Shown piece after piece: positions 1 to 7,208 of a stretch of DNA of 16,432 bases. The translations under genes and the position numbers were made by a program. The stretch is taken from contig JABSRY010000014.1 of NCBI GenBank assembly GCA_013214985.1, positions 1 through 16,432 of the forward strand, given 5' to 3'. The notes beneath the pieces were generated by a model, which did no database searches, was not told where the DNA came from, and saw only the letters and a list, made by a program, of their open reading frames with translations. This DNA is from Hyphomicrobiales bacterium (lineage in GTDB: Bacteria > Pseudomonadota > Alphaproteobacteria > Rhizobiales > OSC116). Position 1 is the first letter of the stretch. Every line of letters starts with the position of its first letter.

Positions 1-338
1 CCCAAAAATATGCTGTCCTTAAACCTAAAGCGAAATCTTGCAAAGGCGTAACCACCTGACATACCAATTATAATGGCAACGAAAGTGCTTGTAAAAGCAA
101 TGACTAGTGAGTTAATAAAATAGGCTGGTACGGGGATAGCGATGAGCGCTTTGCCGCCACCAAAAATGGCAATAAAATTGTCGAATGATAAATGTTCTGG
201 TATCCAAATAGCAGGCTTAGCTAATATTTCTCTGTTGGGTCTGAAAGCCGATAAGACGACCCATAAACCAGGAATACATATAATTAACATTACCGCAAAT
301 GTGGCCACCCAATTGGTTATATTTTTTATTTTTTTCAT
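1..338 (-). CDS. ABC sugar transporter permease, MalG type (partial, C-terminus off the left edge)
   Basis: Inner-membrane permease subunit of a carbohydrate-type ABC importer. About 112 codons are visible; the rest lies left of position 1. The protein starts MKKIKNITNWVA, followed by one hydrophobic segment (about residues 11-32). The phrase LSAFRPNREIL and a short periplasmic stretch follow, then AYFINSLVIAFTST (about residues 76-89) and GGYAFARFRF. This is the usual N-terminal plan of MalG/UgpE-like permeases, where 'NS' and 'YAF(A)R' are family landmarks. The EAA loop that contacts the ATPase is not in the window. The ATG (338-336) overlaps the TAA stop of the upstream permease gene by one base (TAATG), indicating translational coupling. 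It is the last visible gene of the leftward operon that starts at 5562. Confidence 0.88.
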   Translation of the reverse strand, partial: MKKIKNITNWVATFAVMLIICIPGLWVVLSAFRPNREILAKPAIWIPEHLSFDNFIAIFGGGKALIAIPVPAYFINSLVIAFTSTFVAIIIGMSGGYAFARFRFRFKDSIFL

Positions 339-1264
339 TATGTGTCGCCTCCCATAGCTTTGCGAGTTGCAATGATTTTTCTAAAGAAATAATAAGTGAA
401 TAAAATAGAAAGTATAATAGAAACGTAAGCCATGGCATTTGCTCGCCCCATTTGGGCATTGTCAAAACCAGTGCGGGCAATCATTGTCCATAATAATTCG
501 GTGCGCCCAGCAGGCCCGCCACCTGTCATTACATCAACAATGTCATATGCTCTAGCCACGTCTAAGGACCTTATTGTCATAGCAATGAAGGCGAATGGCA
601 TTATAAATGGCAAAGTGATATGTCTGAAGATTTGCCATGAATTGCAACCATCTACCTGCGCGGCCTCATGAGGCTCTTGCGGCATTGAAAATAGTCCAGC
701 TAAGAGCAAAATTGCAAAAATGCTGGTGCTCATCCATATTTCGGCGAATGATATGGCGCCAAATGCCAACCATCTATCAACCAGCCATGCTATGGCTTGG
801 TCAGTAACTCCTAATGATTGTAAAGCGTTATTTAATATTCCAATATTGTCGTTAAAAATAAATTTAAATTGAAACCCCACCAATATAGGCGAAAACATCA
901 TTGGAAACATCATAATGGTGCGTAAAATTCTTTTACCAAAGGTGATTTTATTAATCATCAAAGCGATTAATAGACCAAATAAAAACTCTAAGTTTATGAC
1001 TACAGCTAAAAATAAAACTGTGCGGCCAAAAGCAACCCAAAACGCCATATCCGAAAATATTCGAATGTAATTTTTAAATCCAATGAATATAAATAGAGTA
1101 TCGGGCTTGGTCAGTTTGAACGGTGTGAAACTTGTGTAGAAGGAAAATAAAAGCGGAACAAGTACGACGCTTAAAATGACGATTATAGCTGGTAAAAGCA
1201 ATAGATAGGGTAAGCTCTTTTTTGACTGTATAATGGCGTTGAATTTTAGTGATATTATTGACAT
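338..1264 (-). CDS. ABC sugar transporter permease, MalF/UgpA type
   Basis: Inner-membrane permease partner of the MalG-type protein encoded just downstream. With the ATG at 1264 it is 308 residues, normal for the family. It shows about six hydrophobic segments and the EAA loop EAAQVDGCNSWQIFRHITLP (about residues 200-219), which docks the ABC ATPase. The phrases MTGGGPAGRTELLW and MGRANAMAY near the C-terminus are also typical. The reading frame can be extended to a TTG at 1318, but nothing like a ribosome binding site precedes it. The ATG at 1264 has AGTGAG four bases upstream and gives the expected short cytoplasmic N-terminus, so I prefer it. The cognate ATPase is not in the window, so it lies further left or is shared with another system. 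Confidence 0.92.
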   Translation of the reverse strand: MSIISLKFNAIIQSKKSLPYLLLLPAIIVILSVVLVPLLFSFYTSFTPFKLTKPDTLFIFIGFKNYIRIFSDMAFWVAFGRTVLFLAVVINLEFLFGLLIALMINKITFGKRILRTIMMFPMMFSPILVGFQFKFIFNDNIGILNNALQSLGVTDQAIAWLVDRWLAFGAISFAEIWMSTSIFAILLLAGLFSMPQEPHEAAQVDGCNSWQIFRHITLPFIMPFAFIAMTIRSLDVARAYDIVDVMTGGGPAGRTELLWTMIARTGFDNAQMGRANAMAYVSIILSILFTYYFFRKIIATRKAMGGDT

Positions 1265-1335
1265 ATTTCTCACTTTAAAAAACTGGGGGTCAATTGAGAA
1301 AAAACGATTGACCACCAAAGTGGCATTAGTATTTT

Positions 1336-2661
1336 CTAAATCCTACCTGCATCTTCCAAAACTTCTGTTGCAGCTTTTGCAGCATCATCTAAAGCCTGTT
1401 TAACAGTTTTGTCGCCGACTATAGCAGCCTGTAGATTTGGCCACAAAGTATTGGACACTTCTATCCATTCCGGAATAAGTGGCACGGTGAATGCATCTTC
1501 AGCCATTGATGATTTGTAGGTTTTAAATATATCGACCATAAATGCATTATCGCTTGCTTTAAACTCAGTCACTATATCATCCCAAACTTTGCTACGTGTT
1601 GGTAATAGGCCTGTTCTTGCTTCCACCATTTGTGCATCATAATTGGTTAAAAACTCAATGAATGAAGCAGCGATTTTTGGCGTCTCGCATGATTTTGTAA
1701 TTGAGAATGTATGTGAGCCCGACCAGCCGGTACGTTTGCCACTACTACCTTTTGGCGCCCGAATGATGCCAATGTCACCGGCAATTTTTGAGTTTTCTGG
1801 ATTGTTGAAAAAACTCGCCCAACCAGCCCAATCTAAGTTAAGTGCAACAGTGCCTGAAGCAAAACCTAAGCCAGTATCATCCCATAAATAATTTGGCACT
1901 CCTACAGGAACGGCTTTAGACTTATACAGATCGACAAACCATGAAAGAGCTCTAATGCCAGCGTCTGAATTGAAGATTGGACGACCTTCATTATCAAATA
2001 TTGCACCACCTTCGGCCACTAACATTTCATAGAAACGACCTGTAATTGCTTCATCTTTACCTACAAATTGCGTGCCATAAAAGTTTGGTGGGTCAGCAAA
2101 GAATATGGCTTGATCTCTAACTTGGTTCCATGTTTCAGGTGGAGATAGCTCATAACCATACTTTTCTTTAAAACCCTTTTTGTTATCTTCATTGTTAAAT
2201 AGTGACTTGATGTAATATAAATTTGATACATCCGAATGACGCGGCAATTGCACCAAACGGCCGTCAACGGTTGAAGATTTCAACGCATTTGGAACAAATG
2301 TTGCCAATATATCTTTTGAAACAACATCGTTTAGATCGATATATAAATCACCATATTGTGGGGCGAAACTGGTATGGTTTGAACCCACACACCAATCTAT
2401 AAGGCCACTGGCAATATCTTGTTTGATTTCACGATCCAATTCAAAATGATTTTTACGGCTTAGAATATTAACTTTTGCGCCTGTTGCTTTCTCCCAACTT
2501 GGAATAAGAGCATATAGAGGTTCATATTGGGCACCGCCAATGAGTTTTACCCGTAATGTTTGCCCTTTAAATTCCCCTTCAGCAAAGGCGGCCTGTTCCA
2601 TACTTAGGGCCGCAATCAATCCTGTTGCGATTGTGCATAATAATTTCTGTTTCATTTTCAT
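1336..2661 (-). CDS. ABC transporter extracellular solute-binding protein (family 1)
   Basis: Periplasmic ligand-binding component of the sugar-type ABC importer whose permeases follow. It is 441 residues, usual for family 1 binding proteins. Residues 1-27 form a signal peptide: lysine-rich start, hydrophobic core LLCTIATGLIAALS, and probable cleavage after AFA. The body has features of this family, such as YEPLYALIPSWEKATGAKVN near the start. Later landmarks are WAGWASFFNNPENSKIAG, FSITKSCETPKIAASFIEFL and TGLLPTRSKVW. The ATG at 2661 is preceded by AGGGAG at good spacing; an in-frame ATG two codons on is less well placed. The gap to the CoA-transferase stop is a single base, so the ribosome binding site lies inside the end of that gene. 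The ligand cannot be read from the sequence; sugar or sugar acid is the family expectation. Confidence 0.93.
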   Translation of the reverse strand: MKMKQKLLCTIATGLIAALSMEQAAFAEGEFKGQTLRVKLIGGAQYEPLYALIPSWEKATGAKVNILSRKNHFELDREIKQDIASGLIDWCVGSNHTSFAPQYGDLYIDLNDVVSKDILATFVPNALKSSTVDGRLVQLPRHSDVSNLYYIKSLFNNEDNKKGFKEKYGYELSPPETWNQVRDQAIFFADPPNFYGTQFVGKDEAITGRFYEMLVAEGGAIFDNEGRPIFNSDAGIRALSWFVDLYKSKAVPVGVPNYLWDDTGLGFASGTVALNLDWAGWASFFNNPENSKIAGDIGIIRAPKGSSGKRTGWSGSHTFSITKSCETPKIAASFIEFLTNYDAQMVEARTGLLPTRSKVWDDIVTEFKASDNAFMVDIFKTYKSSMAEDAFTVPLIPEWIEVSNTLWPNLQAAIVGDKTVKQALDDAAKAATEVLEDAGRI

Positions 2662-2662
2662 T

Positions 2663-3889
2663 TCACTCTCCCTTTTGTTGATTTTGAAACTTATAATGTG
2701 GAGTCAAACCATATTCCTCATCAATAAGTTGATTATGTTCTCCGATTGATGGAGCTGCTATAGTACTCGATAAAACGTTCCCATTTATTGTTAATGGTGA
2801 GCGTGTGGTTTTAATGGTTTGACCGTTATCAAGTGATAATTCTTGAATATAATCAAGTTGTTTAAACCCCTCTGATTTAAACAATGATTTCCAATCCAAT
2901 ACTTCTGATGCCCAAACATCATTTTTTACAAAAATATCCATCCAATATTGGCTTGGTTGTAATTTGAAATGATCTACAAGGACTTGTTTAATTATGTCTC
3001 TTTTACTGAACCATTCTTTCGGGTTTGAATTATTTTTAAGTGCCTCGCAACTTATCATTTCAGCCAAACCATCAACAGGCATCATCGCCAATGCAATAAA
3101 GCCATCTTTTGTTTGATAAACGCCATAGGGTGCAGACAGATAGGCATGTGCATTGTTAATGCTGCTTCTATTGGGTAGGCGTTTTTCTTCATCATTCATA
3201 TAAGTTGTCAAAACTTCAAATTGAAAATCTAACAGAACTTCAATTAAACTCGTTTCAACCAAACAGCTCTGACCAGTTTGAGACCGGCTTACCAAAGCTG
3301 CCAATATGCCTTGCACCAAAATGTTGCCAGCAAGTTGATCGGCCACGGCCAGACCCATTGGTGTTGGCGGTTGATCGGCGTCACCACTTAACCACATGAG
3401 CCCGGATTTGGCCTGAGCGAGTAAATCTTGGCCAGGAAGTTCATGCCATTCGCCAGTAGCGCCATAGCCAGTAACTGAAGCGTAGATAATGTTTGGATTT
3501 AACCCTTTCACTGAATCATAATCTAACCCTAACCGTTTGATTACGTTAGGTCTAAAGTTTTGAATGACCACATCAGCTTTCTTTATCAATTGCTTTATTT
3601 TAGCCAAATCTTTAGGATTTTTTAAATCGGCGCTATAGCTCTGTTTGTTGCGGTTAATGGCATGAAATAGTGTATTGGTCCCATTCACATCGACATCAGA
3701 TAGATACAAGTTGCGACAAAGATCGCCAACTTCTGGGCGCTCTATTTTTATGACTCTTGCGCCAAAATCAGCAAGTTTTAAGCCAGCGAGTGGCCCTGCT
3801 AAAAATTGGCTAAAATCTACAACCAGGATTTGATCCAATAGTTTTGCATCTTTTGCTTCAAATTCTGTCATATCAGATACTTTATTCAT
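2663..3889 (-). CDS. family III CoA-transferase (CaiB/BaiF type)
   Basis: Cytoplasmic enzyme predicted to move CoA between carboxylic acids. It has 408 residues, the normal length. The N-terminal region reads VVDFSQFLAGPLAGLKLADF, then GARVIKIERPEVGD (residues about 24-56), the hallmark of CaiB/BaiF proteins. VVIQNFRPNVIKRLGLDYDS (about 107-126) and GYGATGEW (about 141-148) are further family landmarks. Asp155 in LPGQDLLAQAKSG matches the catalytic aspartate that carries the acyl intermediate in formyl-CoA transferase. The ATG at 3889 overlaps the upstream gene by 8 bases and is preceded by GCGGAG. Position between a solute-binding-like gene and an ABC transporter suggests it activates the imported compound or a breakdown product. 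Acyl-CoA racemases belong to the same fold, so racemase activity is an alternative. Donor and acceptor are unknown. Confidence 0.92.
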   Translation of the reverse strand: MNKVSDMTEFEAKDAKLLDQILVVDFSQFLAGPLAGLKLADFGARVIKIERPEVGDLCRNLYLSDVDVNGTNTLFHAINRNKQSYSADLKNPKDLAKIKQLIKKADVVIQNFRPNVIKRLGLDYDSVKGLNPNIIYASVTGYGATGEWHELPGQDLLAQAKSGLMWLSGDADQPPTPMGLAVADQLAGNILVQGILAALVSRSQTGQSCLVETSLIEVLLDFQFEVLTTYMNDEEKRLPNRSSINNAHAYLSAPYGVYQTKDGFIALAMMPVDGLAEMISCEALKNNSNPKEWFSKRDIIKQVLVDHFKLQPSQYWMDIFVKNDVWASEVLDWKSLFKSEGFKQLDYIQELSLDNGQTIKTTRSPLTINGNVLSSTIAAPSIGEHNQLIDEEYGLTPHYKFQNQQKGE

Positions 3890-5021
3890 GGTCTAGACTC
3901 CGCTGATATTCATCATTTATTTTTTGGGATGTGGCTTTTGCAGATTTATTATTGGTCAAAAAGTCAAAAATTATATCGCCCGCAATATCCTGAAACGCCA
4001 TATAGCCATTATGCCGGGGGCGAAGGTAGGATTTTTCGAGTGTCTCTAATGTATCTTTGAAAAACCCATGACTGTCTTGATTACAGAGCTCATCTTTCCA
4101 AGCTACAAGGTTGGCAGGTTGGCCGCCAGCCCGATAAAAGACACCTTTTTGACAATCGGCAGAAGCAATCCATAATGCATATTGTTTTGCCATTTCGATA
4201 TTCTTGCAGTATTTAGAGATGGCAATGCCAGTGCCACCAACGGGAGATCCTATTGGTCCATCATCACCTAGGCAAGGGATGTTGGCAACTTTAACCAAAT
4301 GCGGGCGAAACCCAGTTCTGGAATAATTGCTATAACCATATAAAAACGGCACATAACTATGAGAAGACCTGCTTGAGAGCCATTCATAGGCATCAATTGG
4401 ATCCATATTAAAACACTGTTTTGGAATGTTATCACTCACCAGTCTCATCTGTTCTAATATGGTCACCGCTGTATCGGTTTCGGCACCAATTGAACCTTCA
4501 CCAAACGGGCAATTTATATTTGCCAACAAATTGAAAAAGCTCATCAATGCATTTATGGGTATGAGTGGCCAAAGGACAGAACCTTGTTGGGATAAAGTAA
4601 TCACTTGTTGCCAGGTTTGGGGTATATCTTGTAGTAAATCTGGCCGATAGGCTGCGACGGGAGTGGCTGCATCTATCGCCAATGCCCATTGTTTATTTTC
4701 AAATTCATAGGATTCATGTGATACACCAGTGGATTGTTGAGCCAGAGTATTAAGTTCTGCTTGGGTGCATATGTCGTTAAACGCCACTAACATGCCCGAC
4801 TTAGCCGCTTCACCCAAATGTGGGTGGTCGATAACGATTAAATCAAACTCCCGAGCCATAGCATCTAATGGCTCGTCAGCAAAGGCTTGAAGCGACCTTT
4901 TTTGCCAATTAATATTTGAGTTTGGATGAGTTTCGCAAAAAATATGAGATGTCACCACAAGCGGGTCGTAACCACGTGTGTGATCCCATGTCATACCGTT
5001 TAGCTCAATCGTTTTATCCAT
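3882..5021 (-). CDS. solute-binding-protein-like protein without a signal peptide
   Basis: The protein resembles family 1 ABC solute-binding proteins but starts MDKTIELNGMTWDHTRGYDP, with no hydrophobic leader, twin-arginine motif or lipobox, so it is probably cytoplasmic. With ATG 5021 it is 379 residues. Landmarks are INWQKRSLQAFAD (about 37-49), FDLIVIDHPHLGEAAKSGML (about 59-78), GSPVGGTGIAISKYCKN and VFYRAGGQPANL; the last two match conserved C-lobe regions of binding proteins. The frame can be extended to a TTG at 5042, but ATG 5021 overlaps the upstream MaoC-like gene by 8 bases in the same ATGRATAA arrangement seen at the next junction, so I prefer it. Context (CoA-transferase downstream, MaoC upstream) points to a role in the same pathway. 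Ligand sensing, delivery or an unrecognised catalytic role are all possible; I do not know which. Confidence 0.82.
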   Translation of the reverse strand: MDKTIELNGMTWDHTRGYDPLVVTSHIFCETHPNSNINWQKRSLQAFADEPLDAMAREFDLIVIDHPHLGEAAKSGMLVAFNDICTQAELNTLAQQSTGVSHESYEFENKQWALAIDAATPVAAYRPDLLQDIPQTWQQVITLSQQGSVLWPLIPINALMSFFNLLANINCPFGEGSIGAETDTAVTILEQMRLVSDNIPKQCFNMDPIDAYEWLSSRSSHSYVPFLYGYSNYSRTGFRPHLVKVANIPCLGDDGPIGSPVGGTGIAISKYCKNIEMAKQYALWIASADCQKGVFYRAGGQPANLVAWKDELCNQDSHGFFKDTLETLEKSYLRPRHNGYMAFQDIAGDIIFDFLTNNKSAKATSQKINDEYQRSLDHE

Positions 5022-5562
5022 TTTGGTTACCCGTTGACACAAAATCTTGAGGATTTATATATTTTACCGTCATTAAATGTTCGCAATACAAAGCCAATTC
5101 GCCTTTTTGTTTGAAAACTTTGTAGCTTACCTTTACCAAACCCATTTCGTCATATTTAGGAATTTTTGAAAGATTTTCTCTGATGGTGTAAATGGTGTCG
5201 CCAATAAAAACTGGTTTAATGAAACGTAATTTATCATACCCATATGAAAAACTATTAACGCAATTTGTTGCAGCAAGCCCCAAACCATACGAGAAAACTT
5301 GGGCACCTGCTACTAGACGGCGGCCAAAAATACCTTGATTTTTGGCAAAATATTCATCGGCCACATAAGGGTGCAAATCGGCAACCAAGGTATTGAATGC
5401 CATGGCTTCACCCTCTGAAATGGTGCGCCGCAATGTTCTAATAATTTGACCTATTTCAAAGTCCTCGTAAAACCAATTTTCGGCGTTCCATACAGGAATA
5501 TTATTGTGGGATTCAGGCATATCAATTTTTGGTGAATTTTTATCGCTATCTTTTAAAGTCAT
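5014..5562 (-). CDS. MaoC-like hot-dog hydratase, lacking the catalytic histidine
   Basis: 182-residue hot-dog-fold protein of the MaoC/R-specific enoyl-CoA hydratase group. An extra N-terminal arm of about 30 residues precedes WFYEDFEIGQ, a standard MaoC opening. In typical members the active loop reads roughly G-D-x-N-P-I-H-x-D. Here residues 61-69 read A-D-L-H-P-Y-V-A-D, so Asp62 is kept but the position of the catalytic histidine is Val67. It shares RTISE, GYDKLRF, PVFIGDTI and LYCEH with the divergently encoded MaoC protein, which keeps the full motif; the two are clearly paralogous. First gene of the leftward operon; ATG 5562 has AGGGG five bases upstream. By analogy with heterodimeric MaoC enzymes it may be the non-catalytic partner, or it may have a different activity. 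Confidence 0.88.
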   Translation of the reverse strand: MTLKDSDKNSPKIDMPESHNNIPVWNAENWFYEDFEIGQIIRTLRRTISEGEAMAFNTLVADLHPYVADEYFAKNQGIFGRRLVAGAQVFSYGLGLAATNCVNSFSYGYDKLRFIKPVFIGDTIYTIRENLSKIPKYDEMGLVKVSYKVFKQKGELALYCEHLMTVKYINPQDFVSTGNQNG

Positions 5563-5586
5563 ATTGCCCCTATTTATTATGGGATT

Positions 5587-5615
5587 ACACTAGATAACAT
5601 ATTTTTATATGTCAA
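5587..5615 (-). promoter_or_regulatory. candidate sigma-70-type promoter of the leftward operon
   Basis: On the minus strand a perfect -35 hexamer TTGACA (5615-5610) is followed after 17 bases by TAGTGT (5592-5587), a weak -10 match. The transcript would start about 15-20 bases upstream of the ribosome binding site of the MaoC-like gene at 5562. The -35 box overlaps one arm of the palindrome at 5597-5612. Spacing and position are good, but the -10 is poor, so confidence is limited. Confidence 0.35.
5597..5612. promoter_or_regulatory. 16-bp palindrome, candidate operator
   Basis: ACATAT-TTTT-ATATGT is a perfect inverted repeat with a 4-base centre, placed inside the divergent spacer. It overlaps the -35 box and spacer of the leftward promoter candidate, the position expected of a repressor site. 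IclR-family operators are short palindromes of about this size. A related but imperfect sequence containing ATATATGT lies just upstream of the IclR gene (about 7999-8008). AT-rich DNA makes chance palindromes more likely, so this is a candidate only. Confidence 0.35.
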
Positions 5616-5683
5616 ATTATATTTTATATTTAAAATTAATAAAAAATGAGTTATGGTCATTTCAACATTGATAAGGAGTAGAA

Positions 5684-6145
5684 ATGGAACAGAAAATATA
5701 TTTTGAACAATATGAAATAAATAATTTACGGACAACTTATGGCAGAACAATTAGTGAAGCAGATATTGTTTTCCATGCTGGCCATACGGGTGATTTTTTC
5801 CCACATCATATGGACGAAGTGTTCTGTGCCCAGCAGGATTTTAAAAAACGTATTGCCCATGGTACAATGACCTTTTCTATTGGCATTGGGTTAACTGCAA
5901 CATTATTAAATCCAGTTGCGATGACTTATGGCTACGATAAATTAAGGTTTCCATGCCCGGTATTTATTGGTGATACTATCCATACTGAAGTAGAAATTAT
6001 GAGTAAGAGGGTTCATGATAAAAGGCCAGGTTATGGTTTTGTAGTCGAGGCTTGCCGCGTTATCAACCAAGACAAAAAAGTTGTTTTATATTGCGAGCAT
6101 ATTTTATTGGTTGAAATTGAGGAGATGAATAATGACACAATTTAA
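5684..6145 (+). CDS. MaoC-like hot-dog hydratase with complete catalytic motif
   Basis: 153-residue cytoplasmic hot-dog protein predicted to hydrate an enoyl-CoA-type thioester or dehydrate a hydroxyacyl one. Residues 36-44 read G-D-F-F-P-H-H-M-D, matching the MaoC loop with catalytic Asp37 and His42. It continues with KKRIAHGTMTFSIGIGL, where 'AHG' is another family landmark. It shares RTISE, GYDKLRF, PVFIGDTI and LYCEH with the divergent MaoC protein at 5014-5562, but lacks that protein's N-terminal arm. ATG 5684 follows AAGGAG at ideal spacing. The stop lies 14 bases inside the Gfo/Idh/MocA gene, so the two are co-translated. It may act alone as a homodimer or with its His-less paralogue. 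The natural substrate is unknown. Confidence 0.9.
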   Translation: MEQKIYFEQYEINNLRTTYGRTISEADIVFHAGHTGDFFPHHMDEVFCAQQDFKKRIAHGTMTFSIGIGLTATLLNPVAMTYGYDKLRFPCPVFIGDTIHTEVEIMSKRVHDKRPGYGFVVEACRVINQDKKVVLYCEHILLVEIEEMNNDTI

Positions 6146-7208
6146 ACAGAACTGGGACGCACCAGCTCAAACCAAACCTATTGTAATTATCGGCACCGGC
6201 GGCATTGTTACAGACGCACATTTGCCGGCTTATAAAAAAGCCAAATTTGAAGTGGAGGGAATATATGATTTAGATATTAATCGCGCCGCGACTGTTGCCA
6301 AAGAATGGAACGTAAAATCGGTTTATAGCAGCATTGAAGACGCGGTCTCTCTCGGCAACGATGTTATTTATGACCTTGCCTTGCCGCCAAGTGCAATATC
6401 TCAAGTTTTAAAACAATTGCCAGATGAAGCGGCGGTTCTAATTCAGAAACCAATGGGAGAAAATTTTACTCAGGCTAAAGAAATACTTATGCTATGCCAG
6501 AGTAAAAAATTGAGTTCTGCGGTTAATTTTCAACTGCGTTTTAGCCCGCAAATGCTGGCCGTGAAAGACATTATTGGCCAAGGACTATTGGGCGAAATAT
6601 TAGAAGTTGAGGTGCATTTAAACGTAAATACACCCTGGTCACTGTTTCCATTTCTTAGAAAATTACAAAGGGTAGAGATAGCAGTCCACAGTATACATTA
6701 TTTAGATCTAATCAGAGCATTTATTGGTGAACCCAATTCGGTTTTTGCAAAAACTATGGCCGATAAGAGAAATCCAGAGTTTGCTCAAACCAGAACGAGC
6801 ACTATTTTGGATTATGGTGATGATTTAAGATGTTTAATGTCAATCAATCATAACCATATATATGGCAATAAATTTCAAGCTTCTAACATACGTATAGAAG
6901 GTTCAAAAGGCGCCATTCATGCCCAAATCGGTATAAATTTAAATTATCCAAAAGGTGAGCCTGATGAGCTATGGTTGGCTAGTGATGGTGCAGATTGGCA
7001 ACAAATTCAGTTAGCAGGAGAGTGGTTCCCTGATGCATTTATAGGAACAATGAGCAATTTACAGCGCGTTGTGAGCGGTGAGGATTCTGTGCTTGTTTCA
7101 TCAACTGAAGATGCTTTAGGCACCATGGCCTTGGTCGAAGCGTGTTTTATCGCCAATAAACAACAAGGGACTAAATTACCAAGTCTAAACCGACAATTTT
7201 ACCACTAA
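6132..7208 (+). CDS. Gfo/Idh/MocA family oxidoreductase
   Basis: 358-residue NAD(P)-dependent sugar or polyol dehydrogenase-like protein. The Rossmann fingerprint is VIIGTGGIVTDAHLPAY (residues 18-34), followed by an acidic strand end (IYDLDINRA) expected to bind the nucleotide. The usual E-K-P motif appears as Q105-K106-P107, keeping the lysine. The C-terminal domain has NFQLRFSPQM (about 132-141) and H189-x2-D192 of the family's H-x-x-D element. The residue four before that histidine, normally a catalytic aspartate, is Val185, with His186 next to it; the reaction may therefore differ from classic inositol or glucose-fructose enzymes. ATG 6132 has GAGGAG upstream and overlaps the MaoC gene by 14 bases. 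The stop overlaps that of the converging IclR gene by 3 bases (cta/taa). Likely first oxidation step on an imported carbohydrate-like compound, by inference. Confidence 0.9.
   Translation: MTQFKQNWDAPAQTKPIVIIGTGGIVTDAHLPAYKKAKFEVEGIYDLDINRAATVAKEWNVKSVYSSIEDAVSLGNDVIYDLALPPSAISQVLKQLPDEAAVLIQKPMGENFTQAKEILMLCQSKKLSSAVNFQLRFSPQMLAVKDIIGQGLLGEILEVEVHLNVNTPWSLFPFLRKLQRVEIAVHSIHYLDLIRAFIGEPNSVFAKTMADKRNPEFAQTRTSTILDYGDDLRCLMSINHNHIYGNKFQASNIRIEGSKGAIHAQIGINLNYPKGEPDELWLASDGADWQQIQLAGEWFPDAFIGTMSNLQRVVSGEDSVLVSSTEDALGTMALVEACFIANKQQGTKLPSLNRQFYH

Larger units (their letters stand above)
5563..5683. promoter_or_regulatory. divergent promoter region between the two MaoC-like genes
   Basis: This 121-bp, very AT-rich spacer separates the leftward operon (MaoC to ABC permeases) from the rightward pair (MaoC, Gfo/Idh/MocA). 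It must hold both promoters. It contains a 16-bp palindrome and a consensus -35 box, listed separately. The IclR-type regulator at 7205-7984 is the obvious candidate to bind here, because IclR proteins usually control adjacent catabolic genes; that is inference. The right-hand gene has a clear AAGGAG ribosome binding site at 5673-5678. Confidence 0.65.

Noticed and set aside
217..480. 87-codon open frame on the minus strand
   Set aside because: It straddles the junction of the two permease genes in another frame; both permeases are well supported.
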